64,000 nucleotides of DNA from an uncultured Sphingomonadaceae bacterium. GTDB lineage: Bacteria > Pseudomonadota > Alphaproteobacteria > Sphingomonadales > Sphingomonadaceae. The stretch lies in the NCBI GenBank assembly GCA_947493955.1, contig CANLSQ010000001.1, positions 1,860,001 through 1,924,000 of the forward strand, written 5' to 3'. Positions 15,512 through 25,012 of this stretch are shown here, piece after piece. The notes under the pieces are model-generated. The model was given only the letters and a program-made list of their open reading frames with translations. It searched no databases and was not told where the DNA came from. Each line of letters starts with the position of its first letter. Position 1 is the first letter of the stretch. A program made the translations under genes and the position numbers.

Positions 15512-16381
15512 CTAGTGAACCGGTGCGCCCCAGCCGCCCCATACATAGACAACAATGAACAGGAACAGCCACACAACATCGACAAAATGCCAATACCAGG
15601 CAGCGGCCTCAAAACCAAAATGCTGTTTGGGTGTGAAATGGCCTTTGTAAGCCCGTGCCAAACAAACGATCAGGAAGATCGTACCGACGAGAACGTGGAA
15701 GCCATGGAAACCGGTCGCCATGTAGAAAGCGCTGCTATAGTTTATGCCAGCAAACGGGAACGGAGCAATGCTATATTCATAAGCCTGGATGCCACTGAAC
15801 ACTACGCCCAGGATAATGGTCAGCCACAGCCCCGTTATAAGCCCTTGGCGATTCCCGTGGATCAGGGAATGGTGCGCCCATGTCACCGTCGTACCGGAGC
15901 ATAGCAAAATGAGGGTATTGAGCAACGGAAGCTCAAAAGCATTCAGAACTTCGATACCCTTTGGCGGCCACTGCACAAGCGCCGCAGCACCCTCTTGGCC
16001 AATCATATTGGTCGCGATGCCATCGGCAAAATCAATCGGCTGCGGGAACAGGGAATAGTCAAACCATGCCCAGAACCAGCCAACGAAGAACATTACCTCT
16101 GAGGCAATGAAAAGGATCATCCCATAGCGGAGATGCAATTGCACCACGGGCGTATGATCACCGGCATGTGCCTCTTTGACCACGTTCGCCCACCATGCGT
16201 AAAAAGTCAGGGCAACGGTGGCGACGCCAATTGCAAATACCATCGGACCAAATGATCCAAAGACATCCGGATGCAACCACATTACACCGCCAAACGCCAT
16301 CGTGAGCGCAGAAAAGGCGCCAAAAAAAGGCCAAATGTCTGGCGGCAAAATATGGTAATCGTGGTTTTTGGCTCCAGCCAT
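15512..16381 (-). CDS. ctaE: Cytochrome c oxidase subunit III
   Basis: 289 residues, seven predicted helices. Conserved stretches are YHILPPDIWPFFGAF near the start, SEVMFFVGWFWAWFDYSL (with the Glu of the subunit III pathway), TVTWAHHSLIHGNR, TGFHGFHVLVGTIFL and AAAWYWHFVDVVWLFLF at the end. Full length for aa3-type oxidases. Preceded by ctaG with a 34-bp gap and followed 21 bp later by DUF983. Confidence 0.97.
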   Translation of the reverse strand: MAGAKNHDYHILPPDIWPFFGAFSALTMAFGGVMWLHPDVFGSFGPMVFAIGVATVALTFYAWWANVVKEAHAGDHTPVVQLHLRYGMILFIASEVMFFVGWFWAWFDYSLFPQPIDFADGIATNMIGQEGAAALVQWPPKGIEVLNAFELPLLNTLILLCSGTTVTWAHHSLIHGNRQGLITGLWLTIILGVVFSGIQAYEYSIAPFPFAGINYSSAFYMATGFHGFHVLVGTIFLIVCLARAYKGHFTPKQHFGFEAAAWYWHFVDVVWLFLFIVVYVWGGWGAPVH

Positions 16382-16415
16382 GGTTTTATTCCCCAGATTT
16401 TATTCGTTACTGTTC

Positions 16416-17006
16416 TTAGCTATCGCCAGTTGCGGGGTCCACCGCAATGCCGTCTTTCGAGCGATAAAATGTGTAGCTTAGTGTGATTTCTTCAATATCC
16501 CGTGTTTCCGGATCATCCATAATCGCGGGATCAACATAATAAAGCACAGGCATCCGCATCGTTTGCCCGGGCTCCAGAAGTTGCTCCGTGAAACAGAAAC
16601 ACTGCACTTTGTGAAAATATTTTCCGGCTTGCACAGGTGTCACGTTAAAGGTCGCAGTACCCACAACCGGTTGATCTGATTTATTCGTTGCAATGTAGAT
16701 CGCCATGTCACGTGCGCCTACACTAACCCGGTCTACCGGGTTTTCCGGTTTAAATGCCCATGGCAAGGCAGAATTGACATTGGAATCGAACCGAACCGAC
16801 ATGACACGCGACGTGGCCTGAACCGTGGCAGCTTGGGCCGCATCCACCCGCTGAGTGGTTCCGCCATATCCTGTGACCCGACAGAAAATTTCATAGAGCG
16901 GCACAGCGGCATAGCCCATACCCAGCATCGCGATACCCATCGCACCCGCCATTGCCGCAATGCGCAGATTCTTAGTCGACATATCTCTGGTCTGGGCGTG
17001 GCTCAT
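16416..17006 (-). CDS. ctaG: Cytochrome c oxidase assembly protein, Cu(B) chaperone (Cox11)
   Basis: 196 residues: one N-terminal membrane helix (residues about 15-36) and a periplasmic immunoglobulin-like domain. Copper-binding CFCF motif in HKVQCFCFTEQLLEPGQ, with VPLYEIFCRVTGYGG just after the helix, both diagnostic of Cox11/CtaG. Delivers copper to the CuB site of subunit I. Start codon overlaps the preceding 54-residue gene by ATGA. A second ATG at residue 9 is a possible alternative start. Confidence 0.96.
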   Translation of the reverse strand: MSHAQTRDMSTKNLRIAAMAGAMGIAMLGMGYAAVPLYEIFCRVTGYGGTTQRVDAAQAATVQATSRVMSVRFDSNVNSALPWAFKPENPVDRVSVGARDMAIYIATNKSDQPVVGTATFNVTPVQAGKYFHKVQCFCFTEQLLEPGQTMRMPVLYYVDPAIMDDPETRDIEEITLSYTFYRSKDGIAVDPATGDS

Positions 17007-17167
17007 GATATCGAACTATTTATTTTTACGAAGGTGATAAAGTAAAATAACACGACAAGGAAAAAGAGCAAGCCAGCCATAATCGCCGCCCGCTGCTTTT
17101 GCTTCGCCTGATAGGCTTTCTGCTCCTCCGGCGTCATTGCTGCATTTTTGCTATCGATCTTGCTCAT
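17003..17167 (-). CDS. 54-residue single-pass membrane protein in the oxidase cluster (CoxF-like position)
   Basis: A short frame between ctaB and ctaG: N-terminal charged/Gln-rich half ([16 protein letters not shown]) then one membrane helix ([19 protein letters not shown]). It overlaps the ctaB stop by ATGA at its start and the ctaG start by ATGA at its end, so there is strong evidence that it is translated. Small single-helix proteins occupy this position in other alphaproteobacterial cox operons, where they are thought to act in assembly. No function can be assigned from sequence. Confidence 0.85.
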   Translation of the reverse strand: MSKIDSKNAAMTPEEQKAYQAKQKQRAAIMAGLLFFLVVLFYFITFVKINSSIS

Positions 17168-18069
17168 GCAAATATCATCCTGTCTGCAACCAGCGCGGCG
17201 AACAAGGCGAAAAGATAGACGATGGAGAATTTAAACAGATGCTTCTCTGCTTGCATCGCACTGGGGTTCTCTGTTCTACTGACACCCACACGGAAGGACA
17301 ACAGAGTGAAGGCCAGGCTCAGCACAATCGCGGTTACGCCATAAACCGCCCCGGTCATACCCATGGCAAAGGGTGCAACAGCGCAGGCGGTAAGTATCAG
17401 GCTGTAACCTGCGATCTGTCTGCGCGTAGATTTTCGACCAGCAACGACCGGCATCATTGGGATACCCGCTTTGGAATAGTCACTGTTCACAAACAGCGCG
17501 AGTGCCCAGAAATGTGGGGGCGTCCAAAAGAAAATGATCGCGAACAACAGTACCGGCATCAACGTGACGTCGCCGGTAACGGCCGCCCAACCTATGACAG
17601 GTGGGAAAGCGCCGGCCGCACCGCCGATGACAATATTCTGCGGCGTACTGCGCTTTAGCCAAATTGTATAAATCACGGCATAGAAGAAAATAGAGAAGGC
17701 CAATATCGCAGCACTAAGCCAATTGACCGCGACTCCCATCAGCAGAACAGAAAAGACTGATAACCCTACTCCGAAATGCAGCGCGGTTTCGCGGTCCATG
17801 CGACCCGCCGGCAAAGGCCGACCTGCGGTCCGTTTCATCACTGCATCAATATCATGTTCATACCATTGGTTCAGCGCCGCGGATGCACCGGCACCCAGGC
17901 TAATCGCCAATATTGCCGTGAAACCGATAATCGGATGAATGGAACCGGGAGCCGCCATCAATCCGCAGATCGCCGTAAAAATCACCAGCGACATCACGCG
18001 CGGCTTGGTCAGCGCAAACAAATCCCGTGCGCTGGCCAGCTTGTAAGGTGATGTAGAAGCGGTTGTCAT
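17164..18069 (-). CDS. ctaB: Protohaem IX farnesyltransferase (haem O synthase)
   Basis: 301 residues, UbiA-family membrane prenyltransferase. First Asp-rich motif [21 protein letters not shown] near residues 87-107; the second conserved region [11 protein letters not shown] includes the haem-contacting block of haem O synthases; [14 protein letters not shown] follows. Makes haem O for haem A synthesis. Lies 90 bp after ctaD and is coupled to the small membrane protein gene by ATGA. A ctaA (haem A synthase) gene is not in the window. Confidence 0.97.
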   Translation of the reverse strand: MTTASTSPYKLASARDLFALTKPRVMSLVIFTAICGLMAAPGSIHPIIGFTAILAISLGAGASAALNQWYEHDIDAVMKRTAGRPLPAGRMDRETALHFGVGLSVFSVLLMGVAVNWLSAAILAFSIFFYAVIYTIWLKRSTPQNIVIGGAAGAFPPVIGWAAVTGDVTLMPVLLFAIIFFWTPPHFWALALFVNSDYSKAGIPMMPVVAGRKSTRRQIAGYSLILTACAVAPFAMGMTGAVYGVTAIVLSLAFTLLSFRVGVSRTENPSAMQAEKHLFKFSIVYLFALFAALVADRMIFA

Positions 18070-18159
18070 GTCTTTATCAGTATCTCATGTCGTCACTATC
18101 GCTATCGTGCCGGCAGCCTTTCAGCCACCGGCAGAATAGATGCAATCAGCAATCCCCGA

Positions 18160-19812
18160 TTACTTAATCTGGGGAAGCGTCTCAAACTGGTGGAACGGCG
18201 GCGGGCTGGACAATGTCCATTCCAGCGTCGTTGCACCTTCACCCCAGTAATTCGCCTCAGCCTTACGACCAGCAACCAGAGCCCAGGCGATATTGACAAA
18301 GAAAATCAACACGCCAACGGCCATGACCACATATCCAAGGGACGCAATCTCGTTCCAATAGGCAAACTGTTCCGGATAGTCCGGATAGCGCCGCGGCATG
18401 CTCTGGTTACCCAGGAAGTGCATGGGGAAGAACAGGATGTTCACGCCGATGAAGAAAGTCCAGAAATGCAATTGACCGAGCAGCTCACTATAATGGCGAC
18501 CCGACATTTTCGGGAACCAGTAATAGAAGCCGGCAAAGATCGAGAAGACGGCACCCAGCGACAACACATAGTGGAAGTGAGCAACCACATAATAGGTATC
18601 ATGCAAGTTGTCATCGATACCACCATTGGCCAGCACAACACCGGTCACACCACCAACGGTGAACATGAAGATGAAGCCCAGCGCCCAGACCATAGGGGTT
18701 TTGAAGGTCATTGACCCGCCCCACATAGTCGCAATCCAGGAGAAAATCTTGATGCCGGTTGGCACCGCGATCACCATGGTTGCTGCGGTAAAGTACATTT
18801 TTACGTTAACCGACATGCCCGTGGTGAACATGTGGTGCGCCCAAACAACAAACCCGACAACGCCAATCGCGACCATGGCGTAGGCCATGCCGAGATAGCC
18901 AAAGATAGGCTTGCGCGAGAAGGTCGAGATAATGTGGCTGATCATGCCGAAACCGGGCAGGATCATGATGTAAACTTCAGGATGCCCGAAGAACCAGAAC
19001 AGATGCTGGTAAAGCACCGGATCACCACCGCCCGCGGCATCAAAGAAGGTTGTGCCAAAGTTCCGATCTGTCAGCAGCATCGTAATAGCGGCAGCGAGCA
19101 CAGGCAGTGCTAGAAGCAGCAAGAAAGCTGTTACCAGAACCGACCATACAAATAGCGGCATTTTGTGCAGGGTCATTCCTGGCGCCCGCATGTTCAAAAT
19201 GGTCGTGATAAAGTTGATCGCACCCAGGATGGAGCTCGCACCCGCAAGGTGAAGCGACAATATTGCCATGTCCACAGCAGGCCCTACCGACCCGGTCGTG
19301 GCTAGCGGCGCATAAACTGTCCAGCCAGTGCCGGCACCATTACCGGTCCCGCCAGGAACAAAAGCCGATCCCAAAAGAAGCAGGAATGCGGGAACAAGTA
19401 GCCAGAAGCTAATATTGTTCATCCGCGGAAACGCCATATCCGGCGCGCCGATCATCAAAGGAACGAACCAGTTGCCGAAGCCGCCAATCATTGCCGGCAT
19501 AACCATGAAAAAGACCATGATCAGACCATGTGCAGTGATAAGTACATTCCACAGATGAAGCGCTTCATCCATGGATGCACCTGCACCAACCCAGCCGGTC
19601 AGATATTGAATGCCTGGCTCAGCCAGCTCCATCCGCATCATCCCGGAAATCGCACCACCGATAATACCCGCGATAATGGCGAAAATCAGGTAAAGCGTAC
19701 CGATATCTTTGTGGTTGGTCGACATGAACCAACGTTGAAAAAAGGCTGGCTTGTGGTCCGCATCATGTGCGTGATCATCCAAAATCTGGCCGTCTGCTGC
19801 AATAGTTGTCAT
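18160..19812 (-). CDS. ctaD: Cytochrome c oxidase subunit I (aa3 type)
   Basis: 550 residues, 12 membrane helices. Binuclear-centre signature [21 protein letters not shown] (His and cross-linked Tyr), AHHMFTTGM (two CuB His) and the C-terminal [19 protein letters not shown] (haem a/a3 His). D-pathway signature in [20 protein letters not shown] indicates an A-type proton-pumping oxidase. N-terminal extension ([20 protein letters not shown]) precedes helix 1. Follows ctaC by 14 bp. Confidence 0.98.
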   Translation of the reverse strand: MTTIAADGQILDDHAHDADHKPAFFQRWFMSTNHKDIGTLYLIFAIIAGIIGGAISGMMRMELAEPGIQYLTGWVGAGASMDEALHLWNVLITAHGLIMVFFMVMPAMIGGFGNWFVPLMIGAPDMAFPRMNNISFWLLVPAFLLLLGSAFVPGGTGNGAGTGWTVYAPLATTGSVGPAVDMAILSLHLAGASSILGAINFITTILNMRAPGMTLHKMPLFVWSVLVTAFLLLLALPVLAAAITMLLTDRNFGTTFFDAAGGGDPVLYQHLFWFFGHPEVYIMILPGFGMISHIISTFSRKPIFGYLGMAYAMVAIGVVGFVVWAHHMFTTGMSVNVKMYFTAATMVIAVPTGIKIFSWIATMWGGSMTFKTPMVWALGFIFMFTVGGVTGVVLANGGIDDNLHDTYYVVAHFHYVLSLGAVFSIFAGFYYWFPKMSGRHYSELLGQLHFWTFFIGVNILFFPMHFLGNQSMPRRYPDYPEQFAYWNEIASLGYVVMAVGVLIFFVNIAWALVAGRKAEANYWGEGATTLEWTLSSPPPFHQFETLPQIK

Positions 19813-19826
19813 CGCTTGCGTATCCC

Positions 19827-20870
19827 TTAATTCGCAGCGGCGGCTGCATCCGCAGGCGCGCCTTCTGTTGTCGTGTCATCAGATGCGGTTTCTTCAGCCG
19901 CGCCATCTTCACTCTCGTCGGCGGCGACTTCGTCCCCTTTTACAGTTCCACCATTTGCGCGCACCCAGTCGTTAAACTTGTCTTCCGGCAAAACCTCAAC
20001 AGCGATTGGCATGAAGCCATGCCGCGCCCCGCAAAGCTCAGAACATTGCCCGTAATAAACGCCAACTTCATCGATTTGCAGAACTTTTTCGTTAATCCGT
20101 CCCGGAACGGCATCCAGTTTGAACCATGCCGCTGGTATCGCGAAGCTGTGGATAACGTCTGCACCGGTAATCAGCATTTTCACAGGCTTTCCAACCGGAA
20201 TAACCATCCGGTTATCAACCGCGAGCTGGAATGGCTCGCCGCGCTCGTTTGCTTCCTCTTCGGTCAGCATGTTGGAAATAATTTCGAAGTCACCATTGTC
20301 AGGGTAATTGTAACCCCAATACCACTGATAACCCGTCACTTTCACGGTCAAAGCGTCTTCCGGTGCAGGTTCAAATTGCTGAGCCAGCAGGCTGATGGAA
20401 GGGACAGCGATAACCAGAAGAATCAAGACTGGAACAACCGTCCAGACAACTTCGATAAAAGTATTATGCGTTGTTTTCGAAGGTTCCGGATTGGCTCCGC
20501 GACGAAAACGGATCATGACCCAAAACAGCAATGCGAGCACAAACAGACAGATAACAGTCATGATTGGTAATAATATGGAGTTGTTTATCCATTTGGCTTG
20601 TTTGCCAGTTTCACTGACCTGTGGCTGAAAATCGAGACCGCCATCGACCGGCATACCCACACCTTCGGTGGGTTTCATTGGCGTGTAGAGAGCGGGATCA
20701 AGTCCTGAAGCTGGTGCCGCTTCGGCTGCCGGGGCCCCTGCATCAACACTTGCCTCAGCAGGTGCCGCCTCAGCTCCTGGAGCCGCCGGCAAGGCATCTT
20801 GCGCGGTTGCAACCGCGGGCGTGAGAATCAGGCCCAATGCCAGAATCCATGCTTTCACATAATGAGTCAT
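19827..20870 (-). CDS. ctaC: Cytochrome c oxidase subunit II
   Basis: 347 residues from [14 protein letters not shown], chosen because it gives a normal signal peptide ending ATA-QD; an upstream frame extension to 20918 would add 16 residues. Order: signal peptide, Ala/Pro/Glu-rich segment (~50 residues), two membrane helices, then the CuA cupredoxin domain with [17 protein letters not shown] (Cys-x3-Cys-x3-His-x2-Met) and [14 protein letters not shown]. The C-terminal tail is acidic and Ala/Thr-rich (about 40 residues). No haem c motif, so it is a plain aa3 subunit. First gene of the cluster. Confidence 0.96.
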   Translation of the reverse strand: MTHYVKAWILALGLILTPAVATAQDALPAAPGAEAAPAEASVDAGAPAAEAAPASGLDPALYTPMKPTEGVGMPVDGGLDFQPQVSETGKQAKWINNSILLPIMTVICLFVLALLFWVMIRFRRGANPEPSKTTHNTFIEVVWTVVPVLILLVIAVPSISLLAQQFEPAPEDALTVKVTGYQWYWGYNYPDNGDFEIISNMLTEEEANERGEPFQLAVDNRMVIPVGKPVKMLITGADVIHSFAIPAAWFKLDAVPGRINEKVLQIDEVGVYYGQCSELCGARHGFMPIAVEVLPEDKFNDWVRANGGTVKGDEVAADESEDGAAEETASDDTTTEGAPADAAAAAN

Positions 20871-21122
20871 TACTTGCTCAACCTTATTTTTACCCCAATT
20901 TTCGGGCGTTTTCAGCATATGGGCTCACCAGATATTCTGGTAAATATGCCCATTTGGGCAATCGGCCATTGAACCTGAAACATCCCGTTTGACGCGGCTT
21001 ATAAGCAGGGTTGTCGCAAGCCTCAAGCTACTCTACGCATATTTTTTCAGTTTTTGGCCTTTCATTAGAACCAAGATGAAGCCATTTCTGAAGTACAACA
21101 GCAAACAGGGCAGAATAAAATC

Positions 21123-21704
21123 GTGACTGAAACCGAAATATTGGATGAATTCCGCGCCAGTGATGCGCTTTTGGAAGGGCACTTCATATTGTCATCCGGT
21201 CGGCACAGCGCCCAATATCTGCAATGTGCCCGGGTATTGATGGACCCTGCCCGTGGCGCGAGATTAGCCGAAGCATTGGTTGGCCAGATGCCAGCTGATA
21301 TCCGATCCGCTATCGATATTGTGGTCTCACCGGCAATGGGCGGCGTCATAGTCGGTCATGAAATGGGCAGAGCGCTGGGCAAAGAAGCGATCTTTCTGGA
21401 ACGCCCCGAAGGCACATTTGAACTGCGCCGGGGTTTCCGTCTGGAGCCGGGTCAAAAAGTGCTGATGATGGAGGATGTCGTAACAACAGGCCTATCATCG
21501 CGAGAGGCAATAAAGGCTATTGGCGATGCAGGCGGCGACGTTATCGCAGCAGGAGCATTGGTCGACCGCTCAAACGGTGCAGCCAGTTTTGATGTTCCAT
21601 TCTTTCCGCTGATCGCTCTTGAAGTGCCATCCTACGCGGATGATGAAGTACCGGCAGAACTTGCCGCCATCCCGACCACCAAACCGGGTAGCCGCAAAGA
21701 ATGA
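21123..21704 (+). CDS. pyrE: Orotate phosphoribosyltransferase
   Basis: 193 residues, GTG start following AGGGCAGAATAAAATC. PRPP-binding signature VLMMEDVVTTGLSSREAI near residues 119-136; HFILSSGRHSAQYLQ at the N-terminus and IVVSPAMGGVIVGHEMGRAL in the middle are typical of the alphaproteobacterial short form. Converts orotate to OMP in pyrimidine synthesis. The stop overlaps the pdxJ start by 4 nt. Divergent from ctaC across about 250 bp. Confidence 0.95.
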   Translation: MTETEILDEFRASDALLEGHFILSSGRHSAQYLQCARVLMDPARGARLAEALVGQMPADIRSAIDIVVSPAMGGVIVGHEMGRALGKEAIFLERPEGTFELRRGFRLEPGQKVLMMEDVVTTGLSSREAIKAIGDAGGDVIAAGALVDRSNGAASFDVPFFPLIALEVPSYADDEVPAELAAIPTTKPGSRKE

Positions 21705-22435
21705 ACGCGGCGTCGAAATTGAGACTAGGCGTCAATATTGACCATGTTGCCACCATTCGCAATGCGCGCGGAGGTGACCATCCTGAACCCATTCGCGCTG
21801 CGGCAATAGCTGCAGAGGCTGGCGCTGATGGCATTACCGCGCACTTGCGGGAAGATCGGCGGCACATCCGTGATGACGACCTCTTGGAATTGATGGATAC
21901 ATTGTCCATTCCGTTGAACCTTGAGATGGCGGCAACAGACGAAATGCTGGAGATCGCGCTTCGGCATAAACCGCATGCCGCCTGCATCGTTCCCGAAAAA
22001 CGGGAAGAACGCACGACTGAGGGCGGCCTGGATGCCGCCAGCCAGCACAACCGGCTATCAGATTTTGTCGGGCAACTGCGGGAAGCCAATATCCGGGTCA
22101 GCCTGTTTATCGAACCCGATCCACGCCAGATCGAAGCCGCCATTCATCTCGGTGCGCCAGTGGTCGAATTTCACACCGGTCATTATGCGCATGTCAGCGG
22201 CGCGGATCGGGAAAAGGAATTGCGGCGGATTAGTGATGCCGCAGCGCTGGCCACAAAAAACGGTATCGAGCCTCATGCCGGCCACGGCCTGACCTTTGAT
22301 AATGTCGTGCCGATCGCAGCTATTCCGCAGCTGGCCGAACTCAACATAGGCCATTTCCTGATCGGCGAGGCGATTTTCGGTGGATTGGCGGGAAGCATAA
22401 AGCAAATGCGCGCACTGATGGATGATGCACGGTGA
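21701..22435 (+). CDS. pdxJ: Pyridoxine 5'-phosphate synthase
   Basis: 244 residues, TIM-barrel enzyme joining 1-deoxyxylulose 5-phosphate and amino-acetone phosphate. Conserved: LGVNIDHVATIRNARGG at the start, ITAHLREDRRHIRD, Glu in LNLEMAATDEM, CIVPEKREERTTEGGLD, VEFHTGHYA and HAGHGLTFDN. Full length. ATGA overlap with pyrE and GTGA overlap with the next gene give tight coupling. Confidence 0.97.
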   Translation: MNAASKLRLGVNIDHVATIRNARGGDHPEPIRAAAIAAEAGADGITAHLREDRRHIRDDDLLELMDTLSIPLNLEMAATDEMLEIALRHKPHAACIVPEKREERTTEGGLDAASQHNRLSDFVGQLREANIRVSLFIEPDPRQIEAAIHLGAPVVEFHTGHYAHVSGADREKELRRISDAAALATKNGIEPHAGHGLTFDNVVPIAAIPQLAELNIGHFLIGEAIFGGLAGSIKQMRALMDDAR

Positions 22436-22737
22436 AAGAACGATTGGCTTTTGCTGCTACAGCCGCATCAGTGACCGTTTTTTCAGCGCTGTGGACATTT
22501 AGTCCTGTTTCCCGATTGCTCAGTAAGGTACTTCCGAACCCGGACAACGGTTTAACTTGGGACTACCTTTGGGATTTTTTTGTCAGGGAAACTGGTCCTC
22601 GGGCAGCTGTCCTTGTTGTTCTTGTCGCATCGCTCCACATAATTCGAGAACTGAAACCCAAGCTGGCATGGCTTCTCGTTGTTTTTATCCTCCCGATCAT
22701 CTGGACAACTGATATGATATTACGGATCGCCCAATGA
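22432..22737 (+). CDS. Hypothetical membrane protein between pdxJ and acpS
   Basis: 101 residues with a GTG start inside the pdxJ stop (GTGA) and a stop overlapping the acpS start (ATGA). Two or three hydrophobic segments: about residues 4-22, 57-69 and 79-98 ([20 protein letters not shown]). Base composition is visibly less GC-rich than in neighbouring genes. No family recognised. The coupling on both sides argues that it is a real gene; a simple small inner-membrane protein is all that can be said. Confidence 0.75.
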   Translation: MKERLAFAATAASVTVFSALWTFSPVSRLLSKVLPNPDNGLTWDYLWDFFVRETGPRAAVLVVLVASLHIIRELKPKLAWLLVVFILPIIWTTDMILRIAQ

Positions 22738-23138
22738 TCATTGGACTTGGCTCCGACCTTTGCAACATAGAGCGCATCCAGAATTCGCTCGACCGTTTTG
22801 GCGAACGCTTTGAGAACCGCGTGTTCACCGAAGTTGAGCGAGCCAAAGCCGCACGCCGGCCCTACACAATGGCCGGAACCTATGCGAAGCGTTTCGCTGC
22901 CAAGGAAGCCTATTCCAAAGCCGTTGGAACGGGTTTCAAGGCAGGCGTCTATATGAAAGACATCGGCGTCATTAACGCCAAAAGCGGGGCACCGACATTA
23001 GCGCTAACCGGCGGCGCGAAGAAACGGCTCGACGCGCTGACTCCAGCGGGATATGATGCGGTCGTTCATCTCACACTCACTGACGATCATCCATGGGCAC
23101 AAGCATTCGTCATTATCGAAGCGAAGCCTTCGCGCTAG
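22734..23138 (+). CDS. acpS: Holo-[acyl-carrier-protein] synthase
   Basis: 134 residues. Transfers 4'-phosphopantetheine from CoA to apo-ACP. Mg-binding Asp in [14 protein letters not shown] (residue 8) and Glu in [18 protein letters not shown], the two AcpS signatures; typical length. Start ATG overlaps the preceding stop. lepB follows within a few bases, as in many alphaproteobacteria. Confidence 0.96.
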   Translation: MIIGLGSDLCNIERIQNSLDRFGERFENRVFTEVERAKAARRPYTMAGTYAKRFAAKEAYSKAVGTGFKAGVYMKDIGVINAKSGAPTLALTGGAKKRLDALTPAGYDAVVHLTLTDDHPWAQAFVIIEAKPSR

Positions 23139-23141
23139 ACA

Positions 23142-24059
23142 GTGAGCCGGTTGGATATGGGTCGGCATGACAATAAAAGAAGAAAACAGGATATGGCTTT
23201 AGAAAAGGCGGATGAACCGACAATCAAGGCGGATGATTCCAAAAAAGAGAAAACCGACTGGATCGGTGAGGCCAAAAGCATCGGTCTATTGCTGCTCGCG
23301 GTTTTAGCTTTTCATAGTCTGGTAGCAAAGCCCTTTTACATTCCCTCTGTCTCCATGATGCCCGGACTCCTGGTTGGCGACCGTCTGATTGTCAGCAAAT
23401 ATGCCTATGGCTGGTCATGGGTGTCGCCGACATTCCATATATTGCCGCGTATGGAAGGACGGCTTTTCGGCTCTTTACCGGAACGGGGTGACATCGTGAT
23501 CCTGACTCCGAAGGATCAGAGCAGCGACTATATCAAACGGGTGATCGGCCTACCTGGCGACATGCTGGAAATGCGCGGCGGCCAGGTTTTCCTGAACGGA
23601 GTGGCAGTCAAACAAGAAGTTCAGCCGGACCTGAACCTGCCAATTGATGCCAATTCCCCTTGCGGTTCCGAATTTCCCGGCCTGCGCAATACAGACGCCG
23701 CCGGCAACAGTGTCTGCACGCTTCCGATCCTCCGCGAGACCCTGCCCAATGGCGTAAGCTATGATATTATCGATCTGGGGCCGCAACTCACTGATGATAT
23801 TGATCCTGTCATCATCCCGGAAGGCCATGTTTACCTGATGGGAGATAACCGGGATCTGTCTGCGGACAGCCGGGTTGCGAGCCCGCTTGGTCTTAATGGC
23901 ACTATCCCTTGGGAAAATATTGGCGGCCGCGCCGAATTTATTACCTTTTCGCTGGATGGCACGACCAGCCTCAACCCGTTGAGCTGGTTTACATCTTTCC
24001 GCAGCGGAAGAGCGGGCTCAAGTTTGCGGCCCGACCGCGATGAAAGCACTGCCGAATAA
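23142..24059 (+). CDS. lepB: Signal peptidase I
   Basis: Up to 305 residues; start uncertain among GTG 23142, ATG 23157 and ATG 23193, none with a strong ribosome site. A charged N-terminal tail, one membrane helix (about 47-64), then catalytic Ser71 in YIPSVSMMPGLLVGD and Lys132 in SDYIKRVIGLPGD; box E is YLMGDNRDLSADSR. Cleaves signal peptides of exported proteins. An insertion around NSPCGSEFPGLRNTDAAGNS, with two Cys, sits between the catalytic boxes, as in related alphaproteobacteria. Converges on argC with an 11-bp gap. Confidence 0.95.
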   Translation: MSRLDMGRHDNKRRKQDMALEKADEPTIKADDSKKEKTDWIGEAKSIGLLLLAVLAFHSLVAKPFYIPSVSMMPGLLVGDRLIVSKYAYGWSWVSPTFHILPRMEGRLFGSLPERGDIVILTPKDQSSDYIKRVIGLPGDMLEMRGGQVFLNGVAVKQEVQPDLNLPIDANSPCGSEFPGLRNTDAAGNSVCTLPILRETLPNGVSYDIIDLGPQLTDDIDPVIIPEGHVYLMGDNRDLSADSRVASPLGLNGTIPWENIGGRAEFITFSLDGTTSLNPLSWFTSFRSGRAGSSLRPDRDESTAE

Positions 24060-24070
24060 GGCTGTCAGTT

Positions 24071-25003
24071 CTACAGTCGTAGCCCCAGAGTTTCATCCAG
24101 ACCTGCCATGATGTTCAAGTCCTGAACGGTGCTACCGGCTGCGCCTTTGCCAAGATTGTCGAGCTTTGCCACCAAACGGACATGATCGCCGCCATCATCT
24201 GCAAAAACACTAAGTTCGAGCCGATCCGTCGCAGGATCATTCTCGTTCAGCAATAGTTCGCCAGTGCCGCTGCCATCATGCACACTGACAATTGCTGAGC
24301 CATCATAGTGATTTTTCAACGCCTCCAGCAGATCATCCGATTTCGCGCCGCCGCCAATGGCAGCCAAGTTCAGCGGAACTTCAACAATCATACCGCGATA
24401 GGCCCGCACCACGGCCGGTGCAAAGATCACATCATGAGTGAGACCGGCATGCCGTTTCATCTCCGGCATATGCTTATGCTCTAGGGTCAGGCCATAGCTG
24501 CGGAAACCGATATCCGGTTCTTGCGCAAACCGCTCGATCAACGCCTTTCCACCGCCCGAATAGCCGGACACGGCATTAACGGAATAGGGCCAGTCCGCAG
24601 GCAACAGGCCGCGAGCAACAAGCGGCGCGACAAGTCCAAGAAAACCTGTCGGATAACAGCCAGGGTTGGAGACAAACCGTGCGTTGGCGATCTTTTCACG
24701 CTGCCCCTTCTGAAACTCCGCAAATCCATAGACCCAATCGGCTGCCGTACGATGGGCTGACGAAGCGTCTATGATCCGCGTACGGTCATTGTCGATCAGT
24801 GATATAGCTTCCTTGGCAGCCTCATCAGGCAGGCACAGGATTACAAAATCACTATTGTTAATGGCTTCACGCCGGGCGTCCGTGTCTTTGCGCCGATCCT
24901 CTGGCAGCCGCACAAGATTAAATTCCTGCCGTGACCCCAGCCGGTCGGCAATTTCAAGGCCGGTGGTTCCGGCCGCACCATCGATGAAAACACTGTGTGC
25001 CAT
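24071..25003 (-). CDS. argC: N-acetyl-gamma-glutamyl-phosphate reductase
   Basis: 310 residues, the short type 2 form. NADP motif DGAAGTTGLEIADRL at the N-terminus; catalytic Cys in SNPGCYPTGFLGL; the His-containing HKHMPEMKRHAG follows. Third step of arginine synthesis. The stop of the NlpC/P60 gene lies 9 bp upstream of its start, so the two are probably co-transcribed despite unrelated roles. Confidence 0.95.
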   Translation of the reverse strand: MAHSVFIDGAAGTTGLEIADRLGSRQEFNLVRLPEDRRKDTDARREAINNSDFVILCLPDEAAKEAISLIDNDRTRIIDASSAHRTAADWVYGFAEFQKGQREKIANARFVSNPGCYPTGFLGLVAPLVARGLLPADWPYSVNAVSGYSGGGKALIERFAQEPDIGFRSYGLTLEHKHMPEMKRHAGLTHDVIFAPAVVRAYRGMIVEVPLNLAAIGGGAKSDDLLEALKNHYDGSAIVSVHDGSGTGELLLNENDPATDRLELSVFADDGGDHVRLVAKLDNLGKGAAGSTVQDLNIMAGLDETLGLRL

Positions 25004-25012
25004 GGCCGCTGA

